A stretch of 64,000 nucleotides of DNA from Bombardia bombarda (lineage: Eukaryota > Ascomycota > Sordariomycetes > Sordariales > Lasiosphaeriaceae). Positions 47,880 to 58,976 of the stretch are shown here, piece by piece. The stretch is taken from assembly GCA_030512295.1 (NCBI GenBank), contig JAULSR010000001.1:6223001-6287000 (forward strand). Direction: 5' to 3'. The position numbers were made by a program, and so were the translations under genes. Positions within the stretch are counted from its first letter, which is position 1, and every line of letters starts with the position of its first letter. The notes beneath the pieces were generated by a model, which was not told where the DNA came from, ran no database searches, and saw nothing but the letters and a program-made list of their open reading frames with translations.

Positions 47880-50570
47880 TTATTTCCTCTCCTCCAAGAA
47901 CTTAGCCGCCTTGTCCCATATCGCCCGGTCTGCGGCCGGAATCTCCTTACTGTTCAGAGTCTGTACACCAGTATGGAGGGCATCGAAAAAGTTGCAGGCG
48001 ATCTCCAAGTCATCATAGACTGAAACCGCATACGGCGCATAAGTAATTGGGAAGTCATGCCTGTGCTTCGCCTTAGCCTCGGGGGTAGTAGTCGGAGTGA
48101 GTTCGTCAAAATACGTCTTGACAGCAATGCCAAGAGCGACGTTAGGGTCAGCAAGGAAAGGAAGCCTGACAAGATATATTAGCACCTCAAAAGACAAATG
48201 GATGGGGGAAAATGCATCAACTTACTGATGGCCAAGTTGCCAGTTGTCGTCCCTGTTGCGATTCGACTGCGCGTGCATGAACATGGAGGCCACAATGGCT
48301 TCGATAAGATCACGATCTGCTGAGCGGACCTCCGACACCATGGAGCGGAATGCCAACAAGTTCTTGTTGAGCGGGCCCGTATAGCCGTATTCGGCATGTC
48401 GCAATTTAAGCAACGTCGCGCACCTGCTAATCAAAAGCAGACAGGTTTGGTCCTCCTCCGTACCTTTCAAGGGCAGACCGCGAAGTTCTTCATGCTTATT
48501 TTTGCCATTGAGGAGATCAAAGCGAAGCAGCTCGAAAGCAATGAGAAACGACTCGTAGAAGTTCGGAACGCTGACATACTTGGTGACTGTCGGCTCAAAT
48601 GCAGTCATGGCCACCGCCAGTGCCTTACCCCAGCGGGTCAGTTCGTGCTTCTCATTGACATAACCGCGAATTTGGAGAAATCTCCAGATACATGTCGATT
48701 TGATAAGGCCAGCAGAGTCGATGCCCTTTATCCTCTCTCGGCTGTTTGGAGCAGGCTTCCACACCGTCATTGACGCAAACTCTGTGTTCTGAAGAGCCAG
48801 AAGCTCAGATGCGACAGAGCCATGCACAAAAATAGGGAAATATTCCTTGATGGCCGACTCTTTGACGTTCCAGGTGCCGACCTGCTTTACAAACTGGTTT
48901 GCCCTGTTTTCGTGGCTCTTCCATATGAATTCGGTAAAGTTGGGATCATACCACACTTTCATTTTGATGTCCTTATAGCCAATCCCGCGGTTCAGCCGAG
49001 GAATAAGTAAGCTCAAAGCTGCTTCCTTGATCGGAACCAGCTGGGTCGAGACAAGGTTTATGTACTCGTTCGAAACAACTCCATCAAGTGTCGGCAGGAC
49101 ATACGACTGACCATGGGTGATCCACGTCAGGATGCGCGGCCCGATCAATCCAGTATTGAGATAGTGGAAGAGCTCTGCAGGGAGTTGGAGACCCAAGTAT
49201 TCGTGGCTGTCCTTGGTGAGATGGTCGTAGTCAGAGACTTTAACTTCACCATTTTCCGCAATATAGATGAAGTGGTTGACAGCCATTCGCGCCCTGCGGT
49301 ACTTGTCCAGCCAATTAGGATCACGGCTCTTCACAATGTCGTGAAAAGCGTTGCACGTGTGCGTCACCGACTTTTCCGAGGCTCGCAACATGTTGACGGC
49401 ATCCACGACGTTGTAGGGCTGAGACTTGACCTGCGATTGGTCCAGGAGGGCCGGGAATGGAGGGAGAAAGCTGGTTCCCGTCATCAAGAGCCCGTCAATG
49501 AAGAGAGATTCGCTAACGTTCAACGACTTGGTTATGTGTTTCTTAGAGATGGCCAGGACTGTGGAGATTTCCCAATCGATTAAACGAATGACGCTGTCCC
49601 TAATCGGGTAGAGCATGAGCTCGAGGGGTCCCATGACGCCCGCGCATTGGTCCGAATCAATCATATCAAAATAAGCGATCTGGAGTGTGTTAGAAGTCTA
49701 ACGTGGCTCAAGGGAGATGAGGTCTGAATGTGTACCTGTGCCGCGGCGTTGAAAGGAGCTACTAAGAAATGCAGTCCCCGTTCCTTCAGAAGGGTCTGGA
49801 GCAGAGTGTAGAGGCCCTGGGGTCGATAAGCAGCTAGCGAGGTTAGCCGGTAGAACTGATCATGGTTTATATGATGCGTGACATACTGCTGTTCCGGCCG
49901 AAGGCGACGACGGCCTCATTGGCCTGTCCGTTGAAATAAATGTCCCACGCATAATCCGACTTTTCAAGGACATCTATGCCCCGCTTGACTGTCACTTCAT
50001 CCTGACCGGTCATGGACTGACCGTCGAAGACAAAAAACGGCGTAACTCCATGAGCCTTCCACTGGTCCAAATCTGCGCTCAGTCGTCCCTGGATTCCAGT
50101 TTGGCCGCCAAGGGCTGGAAGGAGTGGCTCGAGATCTGGCACATCGATAAACTGCTGTAGGTAGTATGTTGCGTCGACAGCTATCGCACAGTCCTGAATC
50201 TCGGAAACGGCATGAGCCCTTATGAAAGGTGTTAGAAAGCCCAAACACATCAGCGAGGGAGGGAAGAAAGGAGGGCGTCGACTCACACTACCTGGCTATT
50301 GATCCAGGGCTCCTCAATGAGAGCTGCAACAACGGCGTCAGCATCCTCAAAGCGGTGATCTATGCATAGATACGCTGCGGAAAGGTGGGAGAGCTCGCGC
50401 AACCTCGATGGGTAGGTAGGTCGGGCGCAAGCAGAATGACGAGGGACAAGCCGAGGGGAACGAACGCTCCTCAGCAGCAAGCGACGGAATAGGCGCCGAT
50501 GCTTCAGGATGACAAGAACAGACAGGCAGGACTAAGAGACAGGGGAAAGGGACCACGACTTACCAGGCAT
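47880..50570 (-). CDS. MKT1: Mkt1-type XPG-like post-transcriptional regulator
   Basis: Cytoplasmic, catalytically degenerate XPG/FEN-fold protein; yeast Mkt1 works with Pbp1 on mRNA and influences stress and mitochondrial functions and M2 satellite RNA maintenance. Six exons: 50570-50564, 50323-50287, 50218-49887, 49833-49736, 49679-48226 and 48165-47880; 737 aa with phases that all close. The protein starts MPALIEEPWINSQVVAHAVS, then the XPG-N block IQDCAIAVDATYYLQQF and VTPFFVFDG, the XPG-I-like VAPFNAAAQIAYFDMID (exons 4-5), and the Mkt1-specific domains (ELMLYPIRDSVIRLIDW; CRFLQIRGYV-like region; C-terminal WQLGHQLPFLADPNVALGIA). Exons 1 and 2 are only 7 and 37 nt. A second in-frame acceptor at 50375/50374 would add 17 residues. 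Few acidic catalytic residues of active FEN nucleases are conserved, as in Mkt1 generally. Confidence 0.93.
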
Positions 50571-51521
50571 CGTGAGGGCAAGGAGGCACAGGGCTGACTT
50601 CCGACGATGAGGGGTCCCACAACGGTCAGTGTCGGTGACGACAGTGCGGTTTGGCGAACGGTTGGGGCACTTCCCACTTTCCGTCGGCGGGACGAAGGCG
50701 GGGTGGAGCTCGAAATGGCCAATTCGCTGGAGCTGGAGATAAGGTCGGGTGGATTGACGGCTGCAGGAGTGGCTGCAAAGCGAAGACAGACAAGGTGGGA
50801 AAAGGACACTGAAAGTTTAAGGCGCCTGATGCACGGCGGGGATCAAGGGGTCAAGGGCCGGCGTCGGGGAACGTGGAACCGGGAAGGGAAAAAGAATTGA
50901 ACAGGGTAGATCCAAAGAGCGACTTTGAGTTTGTCAACCGCAAACACAGGCCATCATCGGGGCGGCCACAAGTCCAAAGGATGAAGCTCGGCTCGGATGA
51001 GGAACGTCGAGTCGGGAGGAGGTGGGCAGGAGTGAGTCGGGAGAGTGGAGGACAGAGCTCCAGGTCAGGTCGGGGTTGACTGTTGAGGCTTGGAGATTTT
51101 GCAGCAGCTCCCTACCTCGTCCGCGCCTTCTGTTTGGCTGGGACTTTCCAGCTTCTGTTTGCCAGTTGCGACGCACACCCCGGTAATTGGACGGGAGACA
51201 GCACGGACGGTATTGACCGTACCTGACTCAATTTAGGTAGCCCCGCAGAGCCCCGCAGTCCGCATAATTGCATTTACTGGCATAACAAGCACCTTCACCT
51301 GCTGGTTACCTATCCGTATCCCGTACCTTGCATATTGACTACTGTGATACATACAGCTAGGTAAGGGCGTAAGGTAGTATAGCGACAAGGATGTATGTGG
51401 CTGGTGCTATGAAGTGCCGGCTATGGATGGATAAGAACAGACTTAATTCGAGTATCGTGGCTCGTGCCTACTTGATGGATTATGGAGCAATAAGTCTGGC
51501 AACAACCACATTATTACTAGG

Positions 51522-51683
51522 CCACTATGAAGCGTTCCGACATGGCTCGTGCCTTCCCACCTTCCGCGCAATCTGCTGCAGCAAGCACCATCGATAGTCC
51601 CGCTGTTAGTGGAGCTTATTTTCTTCACCTTAAATTTATGGGGGGGGAATCGTCTTATACCACATCAGGTGGCGCAGGTACAT
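51522..51683 (+). repeat. Diverged dispersed repeat, copy B (internal G-run)
   Basis: Matches the minus strand of 34664-34818. Shared landmarks in the same order: CCAyTATkAAGCGTTC, GCAGCA, CCCGCTGTTAsTGGAGCTTA, TTCACCTTAAATTT, a G-run (8 G at 51640-51647), TCGTCTyATA and GGTACAT. Coding in any frame is not evident. The flanks beyond these bounds do not align. Confidence 0.7.
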
Positions 51684-53833
51684 TGTGGTATTTGTTGACA
51701 GACTTTTGGCTCCATGCTTTACGTCGTACCTACCACCTCACCAGTGCTCGAGTGAATGCGCTGTCTGACACCTCACCAGTCGCGTTCGCGTCCATCGGGT
51801 ATCCGCGTCTCTCGGTGCCGGGCATGTTACGTCCCTCCACAGGTCGTCGTCTCCTCGCCTGGATGATGGATGCTCCTTCATTATTTCAGTCATCTTCCAA
51901 TTGCCTTATTACATTACTACCTAGGTACCTTCTTGGAACGAACGAATCGATGGTTCGTCTGTCCCATGTCAGCACCTTCTCCTCGGGGGGTAAATGACAT
52001 CGAAACAAACCTCCCAACTGTCACTGCCACACTGCCTTGCCTCACAACTGCCTTGAGCACTCGCCCTGAGACCTCATCTTGATCACTTCCCACGCCCGGG
52101 CTGTGTCTCTCGGGGGAAAATCCGCCTTTTGGAAACGCTCCGCGGAATATTGTCGGCAGCATTCTTGTGACACTCGAGACTCGCCCAGTCATTTTTGGTT
52201 TTGCTTTCTCTTCATCTTATTTTATTCGACCTCACCAACGGCGTAGACATGCAAGAACCTCAGAGTTGGTGTGTCGACGCTGTCAAACGTCTGTCTCATT
52301 ACGCGGCGGCTTATCTATTCGCGTACCGCTTGAGGAAGGTGAGTGAGGCTGGCCTGTTAGAGAGCCCGCGACGACCCAATCGTTGAAACATGGATGGTTG
52401 CTGACTGACTGTTGTTCCTTTCTTTCCAGACTCTCGAGATTGCCTTACTGTTGTTGACGATGCCTGGTCCGAATGAATCCCTTGTCGTCTTTGGATAGAG
52501 AGCGGACTCTTTCGGACAATAATGACCTGCGAGAATAGGGAGTCCCAACCACCACCGGCTGACTGGCTTTGCCGCAGCAGCGTATACGCTGCAACTCGCA
52601 TCTCAACCATCATCGCTATCTTTGCGGATGGCCTAGAATTTGGTGCCTGGTTGTTACTGATATCTCTAACATCTCCAGACTAACAACATACTGTATGATT
52701 GCAGCCTTTGCCGGGGCGCTATTCCTGAGGACTCCTTTACCCGAGAGAGTGCCATGATTACTGACATCACACGAGTCTCATTCAAAACTTATCATAAGGC
52801 TGTGATTACGTCTCATGAAACCTCCAGTTCATCTCCAGTGACGGTCGGTAACGCGGCAATCCTATCACTATGCACAGACTCCCAGGCACCGTCCCTTATC
52901 CCGAGTTAGGACAAGGATATATATTAACTGCTCCGCGGACCGCCCCCGCGCTGGGAGCTTATCCCCAGCATTCGGGGAACACTGTTGCTTCCGGAAACAA
53001 GCAGGAAGAGATAAGCGAACTAGCGTTACTTTCCTCGCCAGACGGGGGCATATCTTTTGTCGTGGTATCAGGCGGCGCTGAAGTTCCCCACAACCAAGCC
53101 GCGACACAGTTTAGAAATCACGGACCTCTCAGGGGTATTTGCGCCATTATTCTTTGTCATTTCTCAGAGGTTTTGAGTTGGGAGGGATTCGATTCCAACC
53201 GGAAGTAAGCAGCAACCAAGCGGCTGGATCCCTTATCTAACCAGCTGCCATTTCGAGGCATACTGTCGTCGTCACCGTCTGGGAGGTGCTCAGATGATAT
53301 GAGTACAGGAGAAGAGCACGGCCGAGAATTTGTCCCACCCGCCGTGATAAGGAATCGAACATGGCTGCGTACTTTGAGTAGTTGGGGTGGCAGTTCTGTG
53401 CCACCGGCATTGGCGAGGAGCCATATGCCAGTTCCATAAGACCTTTGATTACGTATGGAAAGAGCCGGGTAGATTCCAAAGTGTCCGCACAAGTCCCTTG
53501 TCAAGCAACCCTCTTCAGCGGAACTCCCCACGTCCATCATCCTATACCCCAGAAGCTGGGGCCGCCGTCGAGAGCCATCGCCCCGGCATGCTTAAAAGTA
53601 AGAGACCAAAGGAGTTATGGCGCCGCACCGGATTCGTTTTCCACGATTCGGGCCGTTTAGGCAGCGAGTTTGGGGAACTGGCGATAGCTTCAAAGGCATG
53701 TCTTTGGGGGCCGCGGTGTTTGAAGATCCCCCCCAGTCTTGGCAAAGGACCTGAGCCTTACTGTGAGGGTTACACTAGGCTGGACGGGGCATTGTTGATT
53801 AGGCGGTTCTGGAAAGATCGTGCCACTGCTGCT

Positions 53834-53869
53834 ACTGCTGTTACTGCTGTTACTGCTGTTACTGCTGTT
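53834..53869 (+). repeat. 9-bp tandem repeat ACTGCTGTT, 4 copies
   Basis: Four perfect units in non-coding DNA, preceded by a degenerate CTGCTGCTACTG stretch. Confidence 0.95.
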
Positions 53870-56800
53870 GCAGAGATAGTTAGCACAACTGCCTTGGCGC
53901 ATCTAAAATGAGCCCCAGCTAAGCATAGCCAAGGCGTGACTAGAGAGCAGAACTACTTGATAAGGACAGTGCATGCAGAGGTGACACGAAACAAAAAGCA
54001 AAAGAGAGGCGACGAAGGTATCAAAAAGAGCGAGAGTCATGGAGAGCAAAGCGACATGTATCCGTAAAGAGAAAGAGCGTTTAATGTTCACCGCCCAATG
54101 GCGTGAATAATCAGCCTTAATATGGCCCCCAAAGAGACACCCCACACGCCAAACCAAGCCTGTTGTTGTTTGGGGGTGCTGTGTATGGGAGGTACTTCGT
54201 ACTTCGACACGTGTGAGAATGTGGGTAGGGGATGGAGATGACAGGACCCGAGCCAGCCCTTTTGACAAAGAACGCCGCAGGTGCCGCCGCACACAAGACC
54301 GCCCGGCAAACCACGCCCGTTGCCGAGAAAGCAACGAGCCAAGCCGGTGTTTCTGTGTTGAGAAATCTGCGACCATGCCGAAAATCCCCTAGATACGAGC
54401 GAGAGGCAGTGCTCACTGCTGATGTCTTCAGGCTTTTGGTGGCTTGTCGACGACTGTCCGGGTAATTTCGATTGTTTAAATGGAAGCCTAACGGGGTCTT
54501 ATTCATCTCTCAATTGCGGTCGCTCGGCGGTCCGGTGAACTAAAGTTCCCTGGAATCTTCTTTCGTCCGGACCCGAAGGACGGAACGTCCCTTGAACCCT
54601 TGCAAGCGTGTTGCGCACACGCGCGAGCTTCAGCCCTAGCACAATTGGCCTGTTCTTCAGGGATCGGCACCACTTCCGAATGTGCCAGGGACATGGGGGC
54701 CAGCCAGCCAGCCAGCCGAAGACCACGGACCTGCTTCTTTGGATTCAGAGCGCATGCCATAATTAAGACACCTGTGTTTCAACAAACTATATGACGCTGA
54801 AACCCAAAGCAGCAGCAGAATTGAAAGGCCCGTCGGCTGCTAGTTAGTCTTGACTGTTGTGTCATGTGTGAAGGAGAAGCTGAAAGCGAGTACTGTTCCA
54901 GCAAACAAATGCTAGAAATAGACACGACAAAACGACAGACGGGTATTCAGAATAGCATCTCTATGGAAAGTGCAGGAGTTGGTAGCTCAGCAGAGTTGTG
55001 GGGGCACTTTCATCTTGTGTGTGTGCTGTGTGTGCAAGGCACGCGGTGGCAGGATACACGGGTCAAGTCGTGGTGGTTCGGCAAAATACCGACTCTCCCA
55101 CGTGGAAATGGGTGTTGGTGGGGAGGTAGCCGGGCCAGCAACACCTAGCAGTAACTTCAGCGCGCGGCACTTGGGCCTGCCTGCCCTGGATGTGACACTG
55201 GAGAGGGGATCGCGGACAGCGTGGGAGGACGGCCAACCAAGTACCAAGGGTCCAGGGCACGCGGGCCCAGATTTCTGAGCCTCCTTCGGCCCCTGCCCTG
55301 GGACGATCACAGACGCGGCGCAACGGCGTAGGCAAGGGCGTTGCGACTTTGCGACATGTGTGACAACCAAAGCACACATTGGTGAGCATGACGGAGGTTG
55401 TGTTCATCCCAAGTCATGAAAAAAGCTGGGGCCTCCATGCCAGTGGGTGTGTGGGATGGAGCCGTGGGAACCGCTGGTACGAACAGGGACTTGGTAGAGG
55501 TGGCTGCAGGGGCCTTTTGACTGGCCGTGCTAAGATCCCATGGTTAACGACCACGCTGAGTAACCCCATCCAAGAAGTACCAAGAGACCTGCACGAGAGA
55601 GGCGGTCTTGGTTTTGGATCTCTGCCGCTGTGATCTTTTTCACCTCGTTATTTGTTGCTTGGGAAAGCCCTTTGCAGCTCTTTCTCGGTGTCGATTTGAG
55701 TCAAGTGCGAATATTCCGGTTTTGGGGGAGCACCGAACTTGCAGGCAGTCAGAGGCTCCAAGAACCAGACATACCTAGTTCGCAATCATCATCAATCACA
55801 CACTCGGGGCATCCCGTCTGTCACCGCTTCTCTTCGTTCGGATACTGACTAACTGAGTGACCGACAGACTGACTAACTCTTGATGAAGTGTTTGTCGACT
55901 TTTCGATTAGTATACCGCATGTGTACGGTCTGGTGTCCAGGTTTCCAACATTAGGTACGTAAGATCTGACAAATACGGACTCGTCGCTGTCCCCACTGAA
56001 GCATGGTAGCGAGACATTGGCCGGGACGGGGAGGGACACAGGGTAGACGAGCCGGAACAGAACAGGCCTGCTTCCCGGCCGTTAATGGCCGCGTCTGGCC
56101 GGTGAAGTTCGTCAGAGCTTGCTGGGCACTGGTCAGGACAGGCTCAGTGCTAGCCAGTCTCCAGATTGGCATGCAACCTTGAGCCAGGGAGTTGATGATG
56201 GGGGTGTGGAGAGTGTGGCTCTGTTTCAAGACGTTTCTTCAGTGCTTCGATGCCGCCGTGGCGCGCTGTGCACAGTATGTCCAACGAGATTTCCAGATGG
56301 CGATGCGCCAGGCCGGTGGCGGATCGTCCGGCAGCGCCATCGTCAAGGTTCGTTACCATGGGGCCGGTGACTGGGTTGGCAGTGCTCACCTGCAGGCCAG
56401 ATCGGCGCAATGGCTAAAAGCAGATGTGATTCGCTCGCACATTCGTAAAAAAGAATTGTGTGGTGAGATGCCGCAAACGAGACTACGCCAAAACAAGGCC
56501 AAAAGTGCGAGACAGCGAACAGGACAGGGCCAAAAAAGAAAAGACAAGTACCAGAATCACCAGGAACAAGAACGTTGAACTTTTTGTGGGTTGATTGTCA
56601 GCAGGGGAAGGGAAGGGAAGGGAACTTGAAGGGAGTGCACAGAGAAGGAGCGAATGGGACAAGCACGCACCAAAAAAACCCACTGATGACTGTACGGTAA
56701 TTCCTCATGCATCTCGAATGCTGCATGGAAGACGCCTACCTTAGGTTATCGTTGTGCAGCACTACTTCGGGCGCTTACATAGGCACCTCAGGCACCCAGG

Positions 56801-57730
56801 TAACACCAGCTCAGCCCTATGACTATGTCAGGCGAAGGATTTGAAGTGTCCAGATTTAGCTACGCCCCATGCCCAAAAGCTCGTTTTGGGGAGTACTAAC
56901 GCAACGGCATCCCGTCCCTACCTCAGCGACCTCAGGTACACGGTACTCCATAGGTACGTACTTGCACAAGTACCTCAGCTTCGACCGCCTCGAACACTAG
57001 GCCATCCACACAACACGTTGCATGTGGGCTTCCTGACGGCTCGGAACCCACGGGTCAGAGGCACAGCATCTGCCAGCCTACCCAGCCCTGCCATCTACGT
57101 AGTCATAATGCGTGTACTGGTGTACATACTCGTGTACATGCCTCGTAGCCACGTCTGTATCCGAAACGTCCTGAGGCTGTTCAGTTAGGTTCCATCTGGT
57201 CCATCCATGCTTGTTCATGTCCCAAGGTAGGTACCTTACCTACCATACAACTCGGACCCACACAAAGACCACGGGCACACAGGCGCAACAGTAATCCGAG
57301 CGGGACGTCGTTGGGAAGCCATTCAGGAGGAGCCATACACACACATCAAATTACGGTGTACAGCTGCTACAGCATACGCCGCCCCGGTATACGCTCCGAA
57401 GGGGGCTATACACCCACAGGCAGTACTCGCTGTTTCTCCGTCAGTCCAAACTTGCTGCATCATCAGTAACCCCCGTAGTCCTTTCCGGGTGGATCAGATC
57501 TAGGTAACCGTTATTCTGAACTGCTGTCTGCAGGGTCCCTAGGTCGCTTCTTTTTTGGGGGCCTTTGCAAGAGGGCGTGACCGCAATTCGCCGAGATGTG
57601 CCAATGTGCTGTACCACCAAGGGGGAGGAAGCGGAAGGGTATGATGATGATGACATGAAATTGTGGGTTTGTGTTGGATATCCAAGTCCATGTCTGTCTG
57701 TCTGCTATTTTCTATTCTCTCGATCCCATC

Positions 57731-57738
57731 TATATAAA
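57731..57738 (+). promoter_or_regulatory. TATA box (TATATAAA) of the small repeat-protein gene
   Basis: Strong TATATAAA 245 bp upstream of the ATG at 57983, followed by a CAACAACA/CCAACC-rich, G-poor leader (about 57780-57982). TATA plus an unstructured CA-rich leader is usual for highly expressed or inducible fungal genes. Confidence 0.6.
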
Positions 57739-57982
57739 CCATCTGGATATCCAGCCTGGAAGTTGTTATTCTTTCTCATCATCAACACATCAACAACATC
57801 AATCCTCCAACAAACATACATATATATCAACAACCATCACCCGCTCCACAACCAACCAACCAACCAACCAACCACAACCACCTCGTCAGCTTTCAGCCTC
57901 AAGAGCCTCATATTTGCCTCCCAACTTCACAATAATACAAGCTTCTAAGCACTTACCAACAACACCAACAACAACCTTCACA

Positions 57983-58228
57983 ATGGCTGCCACTACTTCT
58001 TTCTTCGCCACCCGCTCCCCCGTCGCCTATGGCCGCTCTGGATACAATAAGTTAGTCTGATAGCAATCACAACATCATCAACATCACATCATAGGATACT
58101 AACAAGAACCTCGCAGGGACGGCTCCGATGATGAGGAAGACAGCAAGTTTGTCAACTATGGCCGCTCCGGCTACAACAAGGACGACAAGGACGATGAGGA
58201 GGACAAGCAGTCCGTCTCCACTCTCTAA
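57983..58228 (+). CDS. Small acidic protein with duplicated YGRSGYNK motif, function unknown
   Basis: Not recognised. Two exons, 57983-58050 and 58117-58228, give 59 aa. The intron (GTTAGT donor, TACTAAC branch, CTCGCAG acceptor) splits the Lys codon ending the first motif. The protein is MAATTSFFATRSPVA, motif YGRSGYNK, an acidic linker (DGSDDEEDSKFVN), a second identical motif YGRSGYNK, then another acidic linker (DDKDDEED) and KQSVSTL. There is no signal peptide, membrane segment or dibasic Kex2 site next to the repeats. Both repeats are near-identical in DNA too (GGCCGCTCyGGmTAC). A TATA box and a CA-rich leader support a real, strongly expressed gene. It could be a stress- or development-related small disordered protein, but that is a guess. 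Confidence 0.75.
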
Positions 58229-58976
58229 GTCATCAACATCATCATCACATCGGCGCATGGGCAGCGTGCTTGCCTTTCGTCTGTCTGCTCTTCCTCCTCT
58301 CTATAATCACCTACGCCAAGCAAGACTTGAGCCAATCGCCAGCTCATCAACAGAGAGAGAGAAAGGATGGCATACACCAAACAAGCATGCTGCTCACCGG
58401 ACGAGACAATGATTCAACTCATCTGTTGATTCAGATCTCCTTTTTCCTTTCCCTTTTGTCTCACTGCATACTAGAACTAGAATCTTCGAGCAGCAACGCT
58501 CATCATTGTTTTCATTGGCGGGAGGGGAGGAAGAAAGAGGCAAGTGTACAAGTAACTTGTTACTAACAGGGAGAAAAAAGGGGTGGGATGAAATCGCGGG
58601 GGTGGCTGTCTAGATGGGATGGGGTAGAGTGGTCTGCACTAGAAGGATGGATGCATCGAATGGTGTGGGGGGGCGCCGGTGGTCATTTGTTGGTTCACAT
58701 TTACGTTCACAGTTTGGGGTTGGTTATTTTTGCTTTTCTGTGCTTTGGCTTTTGCCACTCACACACTACACACACACTCCTTTGGTTTTACTCTTACTCT
58801 CTTCTTTCTGTTCTGGATAGATTAGAACATAAACGTCCCACAGACGAAAAACATCATAGACATGGGCTGGCATAATTAGGTTACTGGGGAGGCATTATAC
58901 AATTCAGTTATTATACACACCTATACACACAACTCTTACACATTTTGTACAATTCTGGTGACAATCCGAGAACTTG
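58229..58976. other. Convergent 3' region between the small gene and MSS1
   Basis: 748 bp of 3' UTR and terminator sequence, T-rich, with an ACACACTACACACACACTCC stretch near 58760. Open frames here have no support. Confidence 0.5.

Larger units (their letters stand above)
50571..57982. other. Gene-poor region of about 7.4 kb between MKT1 and the small repeat protein gene
   Basis: No gene could be supported; open frames are short, overlapping and domain-free, and several begin with GTG or TTG. The first ~600 bases are the MKT1 promoter. It contains copy B of the dispersed repeat, a 9-bp tandem, and CCAGCCAGCCAGCC near 54699-54717. The right end holds a TATA box and a long CAA/CCA-rich leader for the gene at 57983. 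Confidence 0.5.

Noticed and set aside
53387..53911. 174-codon plus-strand frame
   Set aside because: Begins with GTG, conflicts with other frames, and ends in the ACTGCTGTT tandem repeat.
57983..58228. Repeat-peptide precursor (RiPP or pheromone type) reading of the YGRSGYNK gene
   Set aside because: No signal peptide and no KR/RR Kex2 sites next to the repeats; linkers are acidic without processing signals.
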